Below, piece by piece: positions 14,627 through 22,977 of a stretch of 33,779 bases of DNA (its first letter is position 1; the number at the start of each line of letters is the position of its first letter). The translations under genes were made by a program, and so were the position numbers. Origin of the DNA: Anaerolineae bacterium (GTDB lineage Bacteria > Chloroflexota > Anaerolineae > JAADDB01); assembly GCA_015486845.1 (NCBI GenBank), contig WFQU01000106.1, positions 1-33,779 on the forward strand, given 5' to 3'. The notes beneath the pieces were generated by a model. That model had not been told where the DNA came from. It did not search any database and was given only the letters and a program-made list of their open reading frames with translations.

Positions 14627-14816
14627 TTTTCCCCTCCCTTGGAACTAACTGACGCAGAGCCGCTGAGACGCAGCCAAAACACTATTAAGACGCTGATTCA
14701 CGCAGGCTCTGCACGCAGATAAAAAATGATGGTCAAAAAAGCCAACCTGATTATGTCATCGCTAACAAAGCATGGCGATCCTCCTTTGGAAAATAGAACG
14801 CCATGGCACTGGAGTA
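14627..14816. repeat. CGCTGAT/CGCAGAT-type repeat fragments upstream of the mutase gene
   Basis: GACGCAGAGCCGCTGAGACG (14651-14670) resembles the reverse of about 33664-33690. GACGCTGATTCACGCAGGCT and GCACGCAGATAAAAAA (about 14688-14728) match 16805-16849 and the reverse of 201-240. A CTCCTTTGGAAAATAGAACG edge follows at about 14781-14800. No promoter stands out. Confidence 0.6.
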
Positions 14817-14990
14817 GAGGCTTTAGCCGGTAATGATGCCCCCAAACCACCTAAAGGCTTGACGCCAGCCGCATTATTTTCATCCGCTGTGGTATGCCGT
14901 AGGCCCATGGTAACTACCAAGAAACACGCTTGTTTCTTCTTAAACGAATAATTTTGTATTCGAAAATTACGGAATAGCTCCTCTGAAAAT
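14817..14990 (+). repeat. 174-bp direct repeat, copy 1
   Basis: Nearly the same as 15309-15482 over its full length (about nine in ten bases by eye). It contains GAGGCTTTAGCCGGT, CACCTAAAGGC...GACGCCAGCCG, the R5 core ATCCGCTGTGGTATGCCGTA, a hairpin AAGAAACA-CGCT-TGTTTCTT, TTAAACGAATAATTTTGTAT, and the edge motif CTCTGAAAAT. Confidence 0.9.
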
Positions 14991-15061
14991 AGAACGCAGA
15001 TTAACGCTGATGCACGCTGATCTTAATTTTCATCCGCTGTGGTGCGCCGTAGGCCCATGAT
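14991..15061 (+). repeat. CGCAGAT/CGCTGAT units plus R5 core
   Basis: AGAACGCAGATTAACGCTGA continues with TGCACGCTGATC, three units at 10-bp spacing. It is followed by TTTTCATCCGCTGTGGTGCG and CCGTAGGCCCATGATAACTC. It links the first direct-repeat copy to R1 copy C. Confidence 0.75.
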
Positions 15062-15303
15062 AACTCCCTTGAAAATAAGTTGACGCAACGGCGCAAAGGC
15101 GCAGAGCGTCTAAAAAAATCAGGCTCCCTTTAAGAAGTTCAACTTCTCGCAGAAGTTGAACTTCTAATCGACAGCGTTCTCCGCCCGAGCGCACGGGGGG
15201 CAAATCCCCGTGCTACGTCGCCAAGAAGCCCCCTGAAAGGGGGCTGGTGTTGAGCAGCCTCTTGGCAGCGGACGCTACCTTGACGTACCTCGCCGCCGTA
15301 CCG
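15062..15303 (-). repeat. Dispersed repeat R1, copy C
   Basis: Reverse complement of the R1 orientation at the left end of the window. It has the edge CTCCCTTGAAAATAAG, GACGCAACGGCGCAAAGGCG, the full double palindrome (15133-15165), the GCACGGGG...CCCCGTGC and GCCCCCTGAAAGGGGGC hairpins, and the GCAGCGGACGCTACCTTGAC block that matches copy A exactly. Confidence 0.9.
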
Positions 15304-15308
15304 GAATC

Positions 15309-15482
15309 GAGGCTTTAGCCGGTGGTAGACCCACCAATTCACCTAAAGGCTCGACGCCAGCCGTAGATTTTCATCCGCTGTGGTATGCCGTAGGCTCATG
15401 ATGACTACCAAGAAACACGCCTGTTTCTTCTTAAACGAATAATTTTGTATTCGAAAATTACGGAATAGCTCCCTTTGAAAAT
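15309..15482 (+). repeat. 174-bp direct repeat, copy 2, ending at the aconitase-X stop
   Basis: Direct copy of 14817-14990. Its end CCCTTTGAAAAT is at 15471-15482, and the next bases are the reverse complement of the TGA stop of the gene at 15482-16774, so the repeat begins at the coding boundary. Confidence 0.88.
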
Positions 15483-16774
15483 CAATGCGTCGCGGCGGTA
15501 TCCGCGGCCCAGGCACCGGTTACGGCGGCCTCCAGGCATTGCTCCAGCGTGCCGAAACGCATTTTTACGCCGCTGTGGGCCGGCGCATAGCAAGCCATTT
15601 TCCCGGCGTTGGTGGCCATAGTGTGAATGTGTAAAGAGCGCAACGGTGCGACCACAGCGCAAGTATCGGCGACGACCAAGCCGCCGGCCGCCTCAATACG
15701 CTGGACATAGCCTGCTTCTAAGCCACGTTGCCGAGTAATCCGGCCGGTAGTAACCCAGAGTTTCGTGCGCAACGACTTTCCCCCGACGAAATCAGCGACC
15801 AACGACAGTTCATGCAAGCTGGCGTGAGGACAGCCAATGGTCACCAAGTCAATTTGAGTCACCTCAGGATTAGCATCCATGGCTGCGATGGCCGGTGCTA
15901 AATGCTCTACCCGCAAAGTGTGCGCATCCGGAACGATGAGCGTTTCACCCTTAGCGATTGCTTCCGGAGTATAATTGGCAATATGGTAGAGTGGTACAGC
16001 GCCGTAAGCCGCTAAAGCGGCCCCCATCGCTTTTAACCGGTCTATCGCCGGACCGCCATCCGCTAAGCGATCCCGCGCTGGCAACGGCGACAGCCAAGGC
16101 GCCAAATCACGGAAATAGGGAATGCCGTTGCCAACTGCTTTACCCACCATGTAGCCCAACGCGCCGAAATCGGCGACACTGTGCAGCGGCACTTCCACAT
16201 CGACAATCCAGTTGGCCCGGCGGCCAGCCTCCAAATGCAGCCCGTACGCGGCCGTTCGCCCAATGATGGCGGCTGCCAGCGCCGAAGGCCCGCCTTCCCG
16301 GTTACTACGCGCTGCCAAGACAGAATTAGCAAACACGACGGCGGAGGATTCGGACCAGGCTAAATGGTCACCGGGCCGGGGCATTTGTGCCGTGAAAAGA
16401 TACGGCGTGCAGCTCAATGTCGGCGTAATCCCCATGCGCCGGAAAACATCTACCGTTCGCAGTTGCGGCAGCGCAAACTCCGGATCGAAACCAATCTCTT
16501 GCCAGCGGGCTTCTTCCATGCCCATAGGGTTCAAGGACGTTGGAACAGTGACCCGGGCGCCCTCGTCGGCCCATTGGCTCAAAAAGGCAAGGCCCGCTTC
16601 CCCCAAGTTCTTATAGCTTACGCCGGCAATGTGCGCGTGGACAATAGGCAGCAATCGCTCAGCGTTATATATCCAGCCCAACGCTGCCACGATCTCCATG
16701 GCACGTTGCCGGCCTGGCCCTTCTTCGCCGGCCAGGATGGCTTTTTCTTCTGCAGTCAAATGAAGTGTCGTCAA
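15482..16774 (-). CDS. Aconitase X (DUF521) large/catalytic subunit
   Basis: 430 aa, TTG start preceded by CAGGAG. The AcnX architecture is plain: SLNPMGMEEARW, SCTPYLF (Cys122), AWSESSAVVFANSVLAARS followed by NREGGPSALAAAIIGRTAAYG, then TIGCPHASLHEL (Cys315), ADTCAVVAPL (Cys372) and NAGKMACYAPAHSG (Cys395). The last three Cys are the expected Fe-S cluster ligands. Family members are dehydratases: archaeal mevalonate-5-phosphate dehydratase and bacterial cis-3-hydroxy-L-proline dehydratase. Substrate cannot be decided here. The partner small subunit (DUF126-like swivel domain, usually adjacent or fused) is not encoded on either side; the length matches the unfused large subunit. Repeats flank the gene on both sides, and its stop codon abuts the 174-bp repeat. 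Confidence 0.9.
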   Translation of the reverse strand: MTTLHLTAEEKAILAGEEGPGRQRAMEIVAALGWIYNAERLLPIVHAHIAGVSYKNLGEAGLAFLSQWADEGARVTVPTSLNPMGMEEARWQEIGFDPEFALPQLRTVDVFRRMGITPTLSCTPYLFTAQMPRPGDHLAWSESSAVVFANSVLAARSNREGGPSALAAAIIGRTAAYGLHLEAGRRANWIVDVEVPLHSVADFGALGYMVGKAVGNGIPYFRDLAPWLSPLPARDRLADGGPAIDRLKAMGAALAAYGAVPLYHIANYTPEAIAKGETLIVPDAHTLRVEHLAPAIAAMDANPEVTQIDLVTIGCPHASLHELSLVADFVGGKSLRTKLWVTTGRITRQRGLEAGYVQRIEAAGGLVVADTCAVVAPLRSLHIHTMATNAGKMACYAPAHSGVKMRFGTLEQCLEAAVTGAWAADTAATH

Positions 16775-16796
16775 ATTCGTGTTTCACTCCTGTGAA

Positions 16797-17135
16797 GATA
16801 AAATGGGACGCAGATAAACGCAGGCTGCGCACGCAGATAAAAAACAATCCCAAAGATGCCGTTGTTAGAAAAGCTCGGCATCTTCCTCAGCGCCGGAGTC
16901 GAGGCTTTAGCCGGTGTCGCCAAACGCCAACCTGCCTCGGCGCCCGGCCGCAGGCCCTTTCGGTGTGATTTCAATCGCCCCCAAACCACGCACCGGCAAC
17001 AGCCCGCCCGGGGCTGAAAGCCGCCTGGCTACAACAAGCCTAAGCCTGCTAAACCGGGCTGCCTCACCTCAGCCCCCTTCCAGGGGGCTTCCCGTTAACG
17101 TAGCACGGAGGTTCGAGCTCCGTGCGCTTACCCGG
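16797..17135 (+). repeat. Mosaic of repeat fragments between aconitase-X and Bcp genes
   Basis: TAAAATGGGACGCAGATAAA and CGCAGGCTGCGCACGCAGAT (about 16798-16847) match 30896-30920 and the reverse of 201-248. TCGAGGCTTTAGCCGGTG (16894-16913) matches the start of the 174-bp repeat. CAGCCCCCTTCCAGGGGGCT and ACGTAGCACGGAGG...CTCCGTGCGC (about 17069-17127) are a broken R1. No gene is supported from 16775 to 17343. Confidence 0.7.
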
Positions 17136-17185
17136 CTAACATCTTTGCCGTGGGGCAACAGCCGTGGTTGCAACCGCACCGAGGG

Positions 17186-17232
17186 GGCGATACATGACAT
17201 GTCATGCATCGCCGAACGCCGACCCGTTCGGC
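17186..17232. repeat. 28-nt palindrome followed by a hairpin
   Basis: GGCGAT, then the perfect palindrome CATGACATGTCATG (17193-17206), then ATCGCC, with one mismatched pair (A/C) between. Immediately after it, overlapping by three bases, is GCCGAAC-GCCGACCC-GTTCGGC (17211-17232). It lies about 110 nt beyond the stop of the peroxiredoxin gene and could affect its 3' end. Confidence 0.75.
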
Positions 17233-17343
17233 GCGACTTTAGCCGCTTCGTGGCCAACCCGCAAACCGCATTCGCTGGTATGTCCGCCATCGGCTACCGG
17301 CCACCGGCTGCTGGCCTGTTTTATCATACGCCTTTGCCTCAGG

Positions 17344-17829
17344 CTACGCCCTCGGCGCATCCAGCGCTTTCAGCACTTGATCCACGTGCTTCTTTGGCTG
17401 CACCCGAAAGAACACGTGGCTGATCTTGCCGTCCTCATCCACGATGAAAGAACTGCGCACGATGCCCATATATTTGCGGCCGTACATATTTTTCTCCTGC
17501 CAGACACCGTATAGCTGGGAAACGGTGTGATCGATATCGGACAGGAGCGTGAATGGCAGATTCTCTTCCGTCTTGAATTTCACATGACGCTCAACTGGAT
17601 CCGGACTGATCCCTAACACGATAACCTCGCGGTCGGTGAACGCTTGATAATGATCCCGCAAGCCTTGCGCCTGCCGTGTGCAGCCGGAAGTCATATCTTT
17701 GGAATAGAAATAAATGAGCACGCGCTGGCCCCGCAAATCTTGCAGACGCACCGGGCTGCCCTGGTCATCCGGTAAAGTAAAATCAGGCGCTACACTGCCA
17801 ACATCAGGTAAAAGATCTCTCTTAGTCAT
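17344..17829 (-). CDS. bcp: Peroxiredoxin Bcp/PrxQ (1-Cys type)
   Basis: 161 aa. ATG 17829 has AGGAG 11 nt upstream; a longer reading would run back into the kinase gene and is a shadow. PrxQ features: VAPDFTLPDDQGSPVRL, YFYSKDMTSGCTRQAQG with the peroxidatic Cys50, VLGISPDPVERHVKF, NLPFTLLSDID and SSFIVDEDGKI. It reduces hydroperoxides in the cytoplasm using thioredoxin or another thiol donor. In many PrxQ proteins the resolving Cys is five residues after the peroxidatic one (C-x4-C); here that place is Gln55 and no other Cys is present, so it should work by a 1-Cys mechanism. It lies 47 nt downstream of the giant kinase on the same strand and is probably co-transcribed. Confidence 0.92.
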   Translation of the reverse strand: MTKRDLLPDVGSVAPDFTLPDDQGSPVRLQDLRGQRVLIYFYSKDMTSGCTRQAQGLRDHYQAFTDREVIVLGISPDPVERHVKFKTEENLPFTLLSDIDHTVSQLYGVWQEKNMYGRKYMGIVRSSFIVDEDGKISHVFFRVQPKKHVDQVLKALDAPRA

Positions 17830-17876
17830 GTTCTGCACGCTCCTGAGAGAAGATATGTGGGGATAAAAGCCCCTGA

Positions 17877-20800
17877 TCATTCTGGTAACGATCCATCTGT
17901 TTCCCCTTCTTTCGCGACCGGAAGCCAAACATTGAATTGGACGCCATGTTCCGGTTGGCTTTTGGCAGCGATCGTGCCTCCGTGTAATTCTACCAAAGAC
18001 TTCACAATAGACAAACCCAAGCCGCTGCCCGGCACACTGCTTTGTTGAACGGTGCGTTCTTTGAAGAAAGGGTTGAACAGATGGGACAATTCCTCGGCGG
18101 GCATGCCTGGCCCGCTGTTGTGTAATTGCAAACAGCACCCTGCCCGCTCTTCCTCGCGACACGGCATCACCTGAACGCGAATCATTCCGCCAGTGGGCGT
18201 GTGTTGCCAGGCGTTAGTGATTAAATTGGACGTAATCAACAGCAATTTCTCCTTATCGCCGGAGACCAGGCAAGGTATCTCGGCAAACTCTGTCGTCAGC
18301 GTCAAGGATTGCTTTTCTATCTCTGTTCGATACCGCTCGCAAACTTCTTCTACGATGGTCTGCAACGATAACGGCTCCAATTCTAAGGTCACTTTATTCA
18401 TCTCTAAACGCGAATCTTCCAACAGATCTGTGACCAGGGAGGCCAGTTGGTTAATGTCCTGCTGCAGCTTAGCCCTATAAAGCGCTCGTTTCTTTTCTTG
18501 GCCGCGAGATAGCAAATCGAGGTGCAATTTCATGCTGGCCAAAGGCGTGCGCAATTCGTGAGCGACGACCGAAGTGAAGGCGTCCTTCGATTGCATGGCT
18601 CGGTACATTTCCGTGACATCGCGCTGCAAGACAATAAACTGGTCTATTTCTCCTGTGGCCGCCAGTACCGGCGCCAGTGTTATCTCTGCCAAATACGGTT
18701 TACCCTCTTTGCGTCGTTGCTGCATACGGCCATGCCAACTTTGGCCGCGCTGATATTGCTGGCGTATAGCTTGCAGCAGGCGTTGTTCATTCTCGTCTCC
18801 AGCAGCGCAGAGCATAGTATACGGTTTGCCGAGTAATTCCGTGCGGGAGAAGCCAGTCAAATGGATAAAACTCGCATTCGCATATTTGATCGTTTCCTGA
18901 CGATCCAGGATTACCAACGCACTTTCCATATTACGGGCGACAACTTCGAACAGTTCTTGGCCGATTTGCAACGCGGTTGTTTGCTCTGCCCGGGTAGCCT
19001 CTAATTGTTCCATTTTATCCCGCTCAAGATGCAACAACCTTTCGTGCTCGATGACAATTGCTGCGTAACTGGCCAAAATCTGGGTGACTTCTAAGTCGTG
19101 TTGATCGAAGAAGTCGACATATTCACTATCCATCATTAGAACGCCCCAAACTCGGTCATGGGCCAGGATAGGAACACCCAACCAGCCTCGTACATATTCC
19201 AGAGTTGGCAGCGTGATCCAACGTTCGTCTTCCCGCACGTCGGCGATGATAATCGGCCGGCGTGTTTGCATAATCTCCGCCAGTAAATGGCTTTTCTCAA
19301 ACAGCGAAGACGCGAAGGGGAGAACGACTTCTTCATGTTGGTAGCTATCGCTTAAAATGATTTCTGGTGTTTCATCTCGCCAGAAAATAATGGACGCAGT
19401 ATACCAATGGACTAATGTCTTGGAATACGTGAATAATCGTCTCAGTATTTGTCCTGGATCTTCGCTAGATGTCAATGTCAGAGACATTTCCCGCAGATCA
19501 TTTAACTGCTGTAACGTCCGATCCCAATTTGAGCGTATTCGTTCATTCACAATAGCCAGTGAAAGTAGCGCGACAAAAAAAGTGAGCAAAAGAACGTCAC
19601 CGGTCACGATAGATTCACCAACGGGTTCGGTGAGCAAAAGAAAGCCGGCCAAATTACCCTCGCCTTCCCCGCACAAGGGGAAACACCAGACCTTTTGATT
19701 CTGCAGTGTGCCTTCCCAATCCCATAGCAATGGTAAGGAAGCTTGTTTCAGAAGAAAGGGTGTACTTGAGGTCACTAACTGTTCGTAAAATGGTAAATGT
19801 GTCGCTGCTAATCGTCGCCCTATAATAGCAGCAGAAGACAGGTAGCCCTGTTCAGCGACAATTTCAAAATAGCCTTTACGTAGAACGGCTACCAAAGCCT
19901 CGTTATAAGGAACCGCTTTTTGCAGGATGCGCAACAATAATGTTGTCCGTTTATCATCTTTCTGTGGTTTCACCCAGGAGGAGGCAAAAGCTAACGCGTC
20001 TCGGTACAAAGCCTGTTGCATAGAAGTGGTTTGGAACGTTTTCAAGAGAGAGACGATATCGGCAATGTGGCCGGCAACGACCTGCAAAAGTGTTTCATCG
20101 GCAATAGAAAAAGCGTTTTGTTTTGTGCTTTCCATGTCAATGGCGCCAATGATTTCACCATCGACACGAATAGGCGCACAAATCTCGGAGCGAGCAGAAA
20201 ATTCAGAGGGCAAATACCAGGCGGACGTGGTGACATCAGGCAGATTGACCATTCTTCCACTACGCACCACATAGGCCATCAAGCTTCGCATCTCATCCAC
20301 AGGAATGGCATGGCGATTATTAGAGTCTATGGATCGGATCATCCCTGATTTTTTGTCCACTAAGCCAACGCACACCTTTTCTTGTGCAAATAGCTTCTGC
20401 AACTGAGCCAACAGCACGCTAAACATTGCATTGACATTAACCGATGCCAATAATGTTTTCTCTAAGGAAGAAATAGATAGCAAACGACGTTGCAACTGAG
20501 ACCAAATGTCCTCGGACTGGAGATGAACGGCGACATGGGTAACTTGGCCGGCCGGATTTAGCACCGGTAACACGTTGATTTGCACGTCATGCGTAGCTTT
20601 TTCTGTCACGAGCTGACAACGCAGGGTACATTTTTCTCTTTTTGTCCAGACATCGGCTAAGGAGAAAGACGCTGAAGTCGATTGGCAGGAACGCACATGT
20701 TCTGCTAAGGAGTCAGGCCATGTTTTACCGGCTTCCTGCTGCACGGTCGTGCCCAAAAGGCGATACCAGGCGTCATTGGCTTCCAACAGGTTACCCTCTG

Positions 20801-22808
20801 TATCGAAAAGCAGTAGGCCTTCTTCCGCTTGGGATAGGAAAGCAGCGTGTGCGCTTTGTAATTGATTCCATCGTTGGGCTCGGTGCGTAGCTTGCCACCG
20901 CAGCGCAACGCACCGGCCCAAGTGTTCGGCAATGGCCCGTTGTGTCGGCGTCAAATGCCCACGCTGCTGTAACCATAAAATAAGATGGCCATAAACTATG
21001 GTACCTTGGCCTAAAGGGATAACTAAGGCATCGGCGAAATCGTACGTATCCATCAAGGCTGCTATTGGTTCCCATGGAGAGCCGGGTTCGATGGTGCGTA
21101 ATAGAAAAGGCGTGGTAGTAGACCGGCTGCTTCCAGGCCATACTTTTTCATCCTGTAACGCTGTCGATAAAGGTTCCGGCAAGTTACGATTGTCAAAACG
21201 GCTTACTTTTTCGTCTATTAGTTGAAGTGATAGGCCGTCTGGGTGGAAATAAGAGAAGGAAAATTCGAGTAAGGTTTCAATCCAAGCCTCAGATGTGTCA
21301 GGGGATGCATCTAACCGTTTCAGAATGGCTAAAAGGCTCAAAGCATTTGCTGTGAAGGCACGCGTCTGTTTCAATTCGGATAGGAGAAAACGATGGTTGG
21401 CCGTTTTTCGCCATGTTTGGGATAGCAAGCGTGCGATTTCTTGCCAGAAGGACCAGAATTCCGTCGCCAATGGCTTGACGCCCGGCAGCGCTAAAAGCAG
21501 GAAGCCAGGTTCTTCCGGCCAGGCGATGGCCACGAGGCGCGAAAAAGCGTGCTGCTGGAAGAAAGCCCAAAGTTCAGCAGGGCAAGTCTCCGACAAATGG
21601 TCTTCGTACTGTCCGCCTGTAGCCAATCGATCCAGATCCAAGCAACTGAATAATTGTTGGTCCAGTTCAACGGTCCAGCCGGGCAAAGAAGAGAGTTGCC
21701 CGGCAGCATCTACCCGGCGGCTTACCGTTCGTTCTGCGTTTTCGCTATCCGGTAAAAAGAGCCAGCCGGCCGCCGCTGAATTTATAGTTGGCAGGGCGTG
21801 TTCCAGGACTAAAGCGCATTTTGCTGCTATCTCGTCCTCATCTTTTTCCAAAAGTGTGCTGATTTGCCACAATTGCGTTTGTAAAGCGTGCGCTCTATTC
21901 ACTGCGCGTTGCTGTGCGATAGTATCGGCTAAGCGATTCAATTGGCGGTTATACCAGCGAAACAGTTCGCGCTCTGGTTCGCTGAACGATCCTGCGATGA
22001 ACAGCAATAGCAGTTGCGGCGTATCATTCTGGTAAACGGGGATCAACGCACCGGTTTGGTGACCGCAATAACTGGTTTTGGCACTCAAGAACGGTTTTAG
22101 CGCAGGGGATTTGGAGAGCAAGGTTGACAAATCGGATAGGAAGTGCACATCTGGGGAGAGCAAGCCGGCGAATAGGCTAGCAGGGATTCGTTTTCCTTGC
22201 CAGGACGGGAGTGCTTGGGAGGGCAACAAAACATCCGCTATGGGCGATAACAATAGATCAGTCCAAATAAAGTTAGCGCTCTGTGATTCGTAGCGCAGCC
22301 CGACGACAGTGATGCCGGCCGGAGCTATGAGTTGAGCTGTCCTCCGGGCCGCTTTAGGCCAGAAATCCACAGTTGTCAGGATTAATTCACTTAAGACTTT
22401 AGCCATTTCTCCCCGCAACTGTGCGGCTTGTTGTTCTGGCGGGGAGCGGCGCAACAGAAAAACGACTTGTTCCTCATCCGTCGTGCCTTTCAGCCGGAAA
22501 AAGGTCGCCTCGACGGAGAAATAGAATTGTTGTTGGTGCATCATGAGCAGTTGGCCTTGCCATCTGTCTTGTTCCGCCACAAGATGAAGAATTTCTTGCT
22601 GGTCCGGAAAGGTGCGAACGGCCAAAAGTTCATAGAAGGATTGACCTTGTAGTGTTGCCGGCGTGTAACCGTGCCATTGTGCGGCCAGCGCGTTGGCATA
22701 AATGATACGGCCGTTCGGAGAGATAATGATGACACCATCGCTGCTGTAGCCAACCAGACGCAAAATATCAGGATCAAGACTTGGCTGTGGAAGCATCGGC
22801 TCTGACAA
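17877..22808 (-). CDS. Giant soluble hybrid-sensor histidine kinase (PAS-multi-GAF-PAS-HisKA-HATPase)
   Basis: 1643 aa, TTG start with AGAAGGA upstream (an ATG 4 codons on is possible). Domains by inspection: PAS (about 15-125, IIISPNGRIIYANALAAQWHGY), three GAF-like regions (about 140-295, 320-480, 495-650), PAS (about 660-765), GAF (775-930, best match, EICAPIRVDGEIIGAIDMES), two more GAF-like (945-1100, 1115-1265, LGVPILAHDRVWGVLMMDS), PAS (1275-1400, ILDRQETIKYANASFIHLTG), HisKA with His1417 in VVAHELRTPL, and HATPase_c with N-box SNLITNAWQH, G1 NSGPGMP and G2 GSGLGLSIV. No transmembrane helix or signal peptide, so it senses cytoplasmic or diffusible ligands. No response regulator or receiver domain is attached or adjacent. 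The GAF copies are divergent and their ligands cannot be named. It is followed by bcp. Confidence 0.92.
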   Translation of the reverse strand: MSEPMLPQPSLDPDILRLVGYSSDGVIIISPNGRIIYANALAAQWHGYTPATLQGQSFYELLAVRTFPDQQEILHLVAEQDRWQGQLLMMHQQQFYFSVEATFFRLKGTTDEEQVVFLLRRSPPEQQAAQLRGEMAKVLSELILTTVDFWPKAARRTAQLIAPAGITVVGLRYESQSANFIWTDLLLSPIADVLLPSQALPSWQGKRIPASLFAGLLSPDVHFLSDLSTLLSKSPALKPFLSAKTSYCGHQTGALIPVYQNDTPQLLLLFIAGSFSEPERELFRWYNRQLNRLADTIAQQRAVNRAHALQTQLWQISTLLEKDEDEIAAKCALVLEHALPTINSAAAGWLFLPDSENAERTVSRRVDAAGQLSSLPGWTVELDQQLFSCLDLDRLATGGQYEDHLSETCPAELWAFFQQHAFSRLVAIAWPEEPGFLLLALPGVKPLATEFWSFWQEIARLLSQTWRKTANHRFLLSELKQTRAFTANALSLLAILKRLDASPDTSEAWIETLLEFSFSYFHPDGLSLQLIDEKVSRFDNRNLPEPLSTALQDEKVWPGSSRSTTTPFLLRTIEPGSPWEPIAALMDTYDFADALVIPLGQGTIVYGHLILWLQQRGHLTPTQRAIAEHLGRCVALRWQATHRAQRWNQLQSAHAAFLSQAEEGLLLFDTEGNLLEANDAWYRLLGTTVQQEAGKTWPDSLAEHVRSCQSTSASFSLADVWTKREKCTLRCQLVTEKATHDVQINVLPVLNPAGQVTHVAVHLQSEDIWSQLQRRLLSISSLEKTLLASVNVNAMFSVLLAQLQKLFAQEKVCVGLVDKKSGMIRSIDSNNRHAIPVDEMRSLMAYVVRSGRMVNLPDVTTSAWYLPSEFSARSEICAPIRVDGEIIGAIDMESTKQNAFSIADETLLQVVAGHIADIVSLLKTFQTTSMQQALYRDALAFASSWVKPQKDDKRTTLLLRILQKAVPYNEALVAVLRKGYFEIVAEQGYLSSAAIIGRRLAATHLPFYEQLVTSSTPFLLKQASLPLLWDWEGTLQNQKVWCFPLCGEGEGNLAGFLLLTEPVGESIVTGDVLLLTFFVALLSLAIVNERIRSNWDRTLQQLNDLREMSLTLTSSEDPGQILRRLFTYSKTLVHWYTASIIFWRDETPEIILSDSYQHEEVVLPFASSLFEKSHLLAEIMQTRRPIIIADVREDERWITLPTLEYVRGWLGVPILAHDRVWGVLMMDSEYVDFFDQHDLEVTQILASYAAIVIEHERLLHLERDKMEQLEATRAEQTTALQIGQELFEVVARNMESALVILDRQETIKYANASFIHLTGFSRTELLGKPYTMLCAAGDENEQRLLQAIRQQYQRGQSWHGRMQQRRKEGKPYLAEITLAPVLAATGEIDQFIVLQRDVTEMYRAMQSKDAFTSVVAHELRTPLASMKLHLDLLSRGQEKKRALYRAKLQQDINQLASLVTDLLEDSRLEMNKVTLELEPLSLQTIVEEVCERYRTEIEKQSLTLTTEFAEIPCLVSGDKEKLLLITSNLITNAWQHTPTGGMIRVQVMPCREEERAGCCLQLHNSGPGMPAEELSHLFNPFFKERTVQQSSVPGSGLGLSIVKSLVELHGGTIAAKSQPEHGVQFNVWLPVAKEGETDGSLPE

Positions 22809-22977
22809 AGTATTATGTCCTTCTCACTGTCTCATTATTCAGTCTACGCTTGGTGAATGAATTCTCGGCATCCCAGGCGGAACCGCCTTGTGTCAGTTCG
22901 ATATCGCGTCGGCGAAAGCTAACTTTGCAAAGATTGTACAGTTTCCGCTAGCGAGGCAACGCCTTTAGCAGCGCGTG

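Noticed and set aside
14627-15481. Remnant insertion sequence between the mutase and aconitase-X genes
   Set aside because: No transposase fragment in any frame; the interval is a mosaic of short non-coding repeats.
17830-18162. N-terminal extension of the peroxiredoxin frame
   Set aside because: It runs antiphase through the kinase C-terminus; the ATG at 17829 has a proper ribosome binding site and matches the family start.
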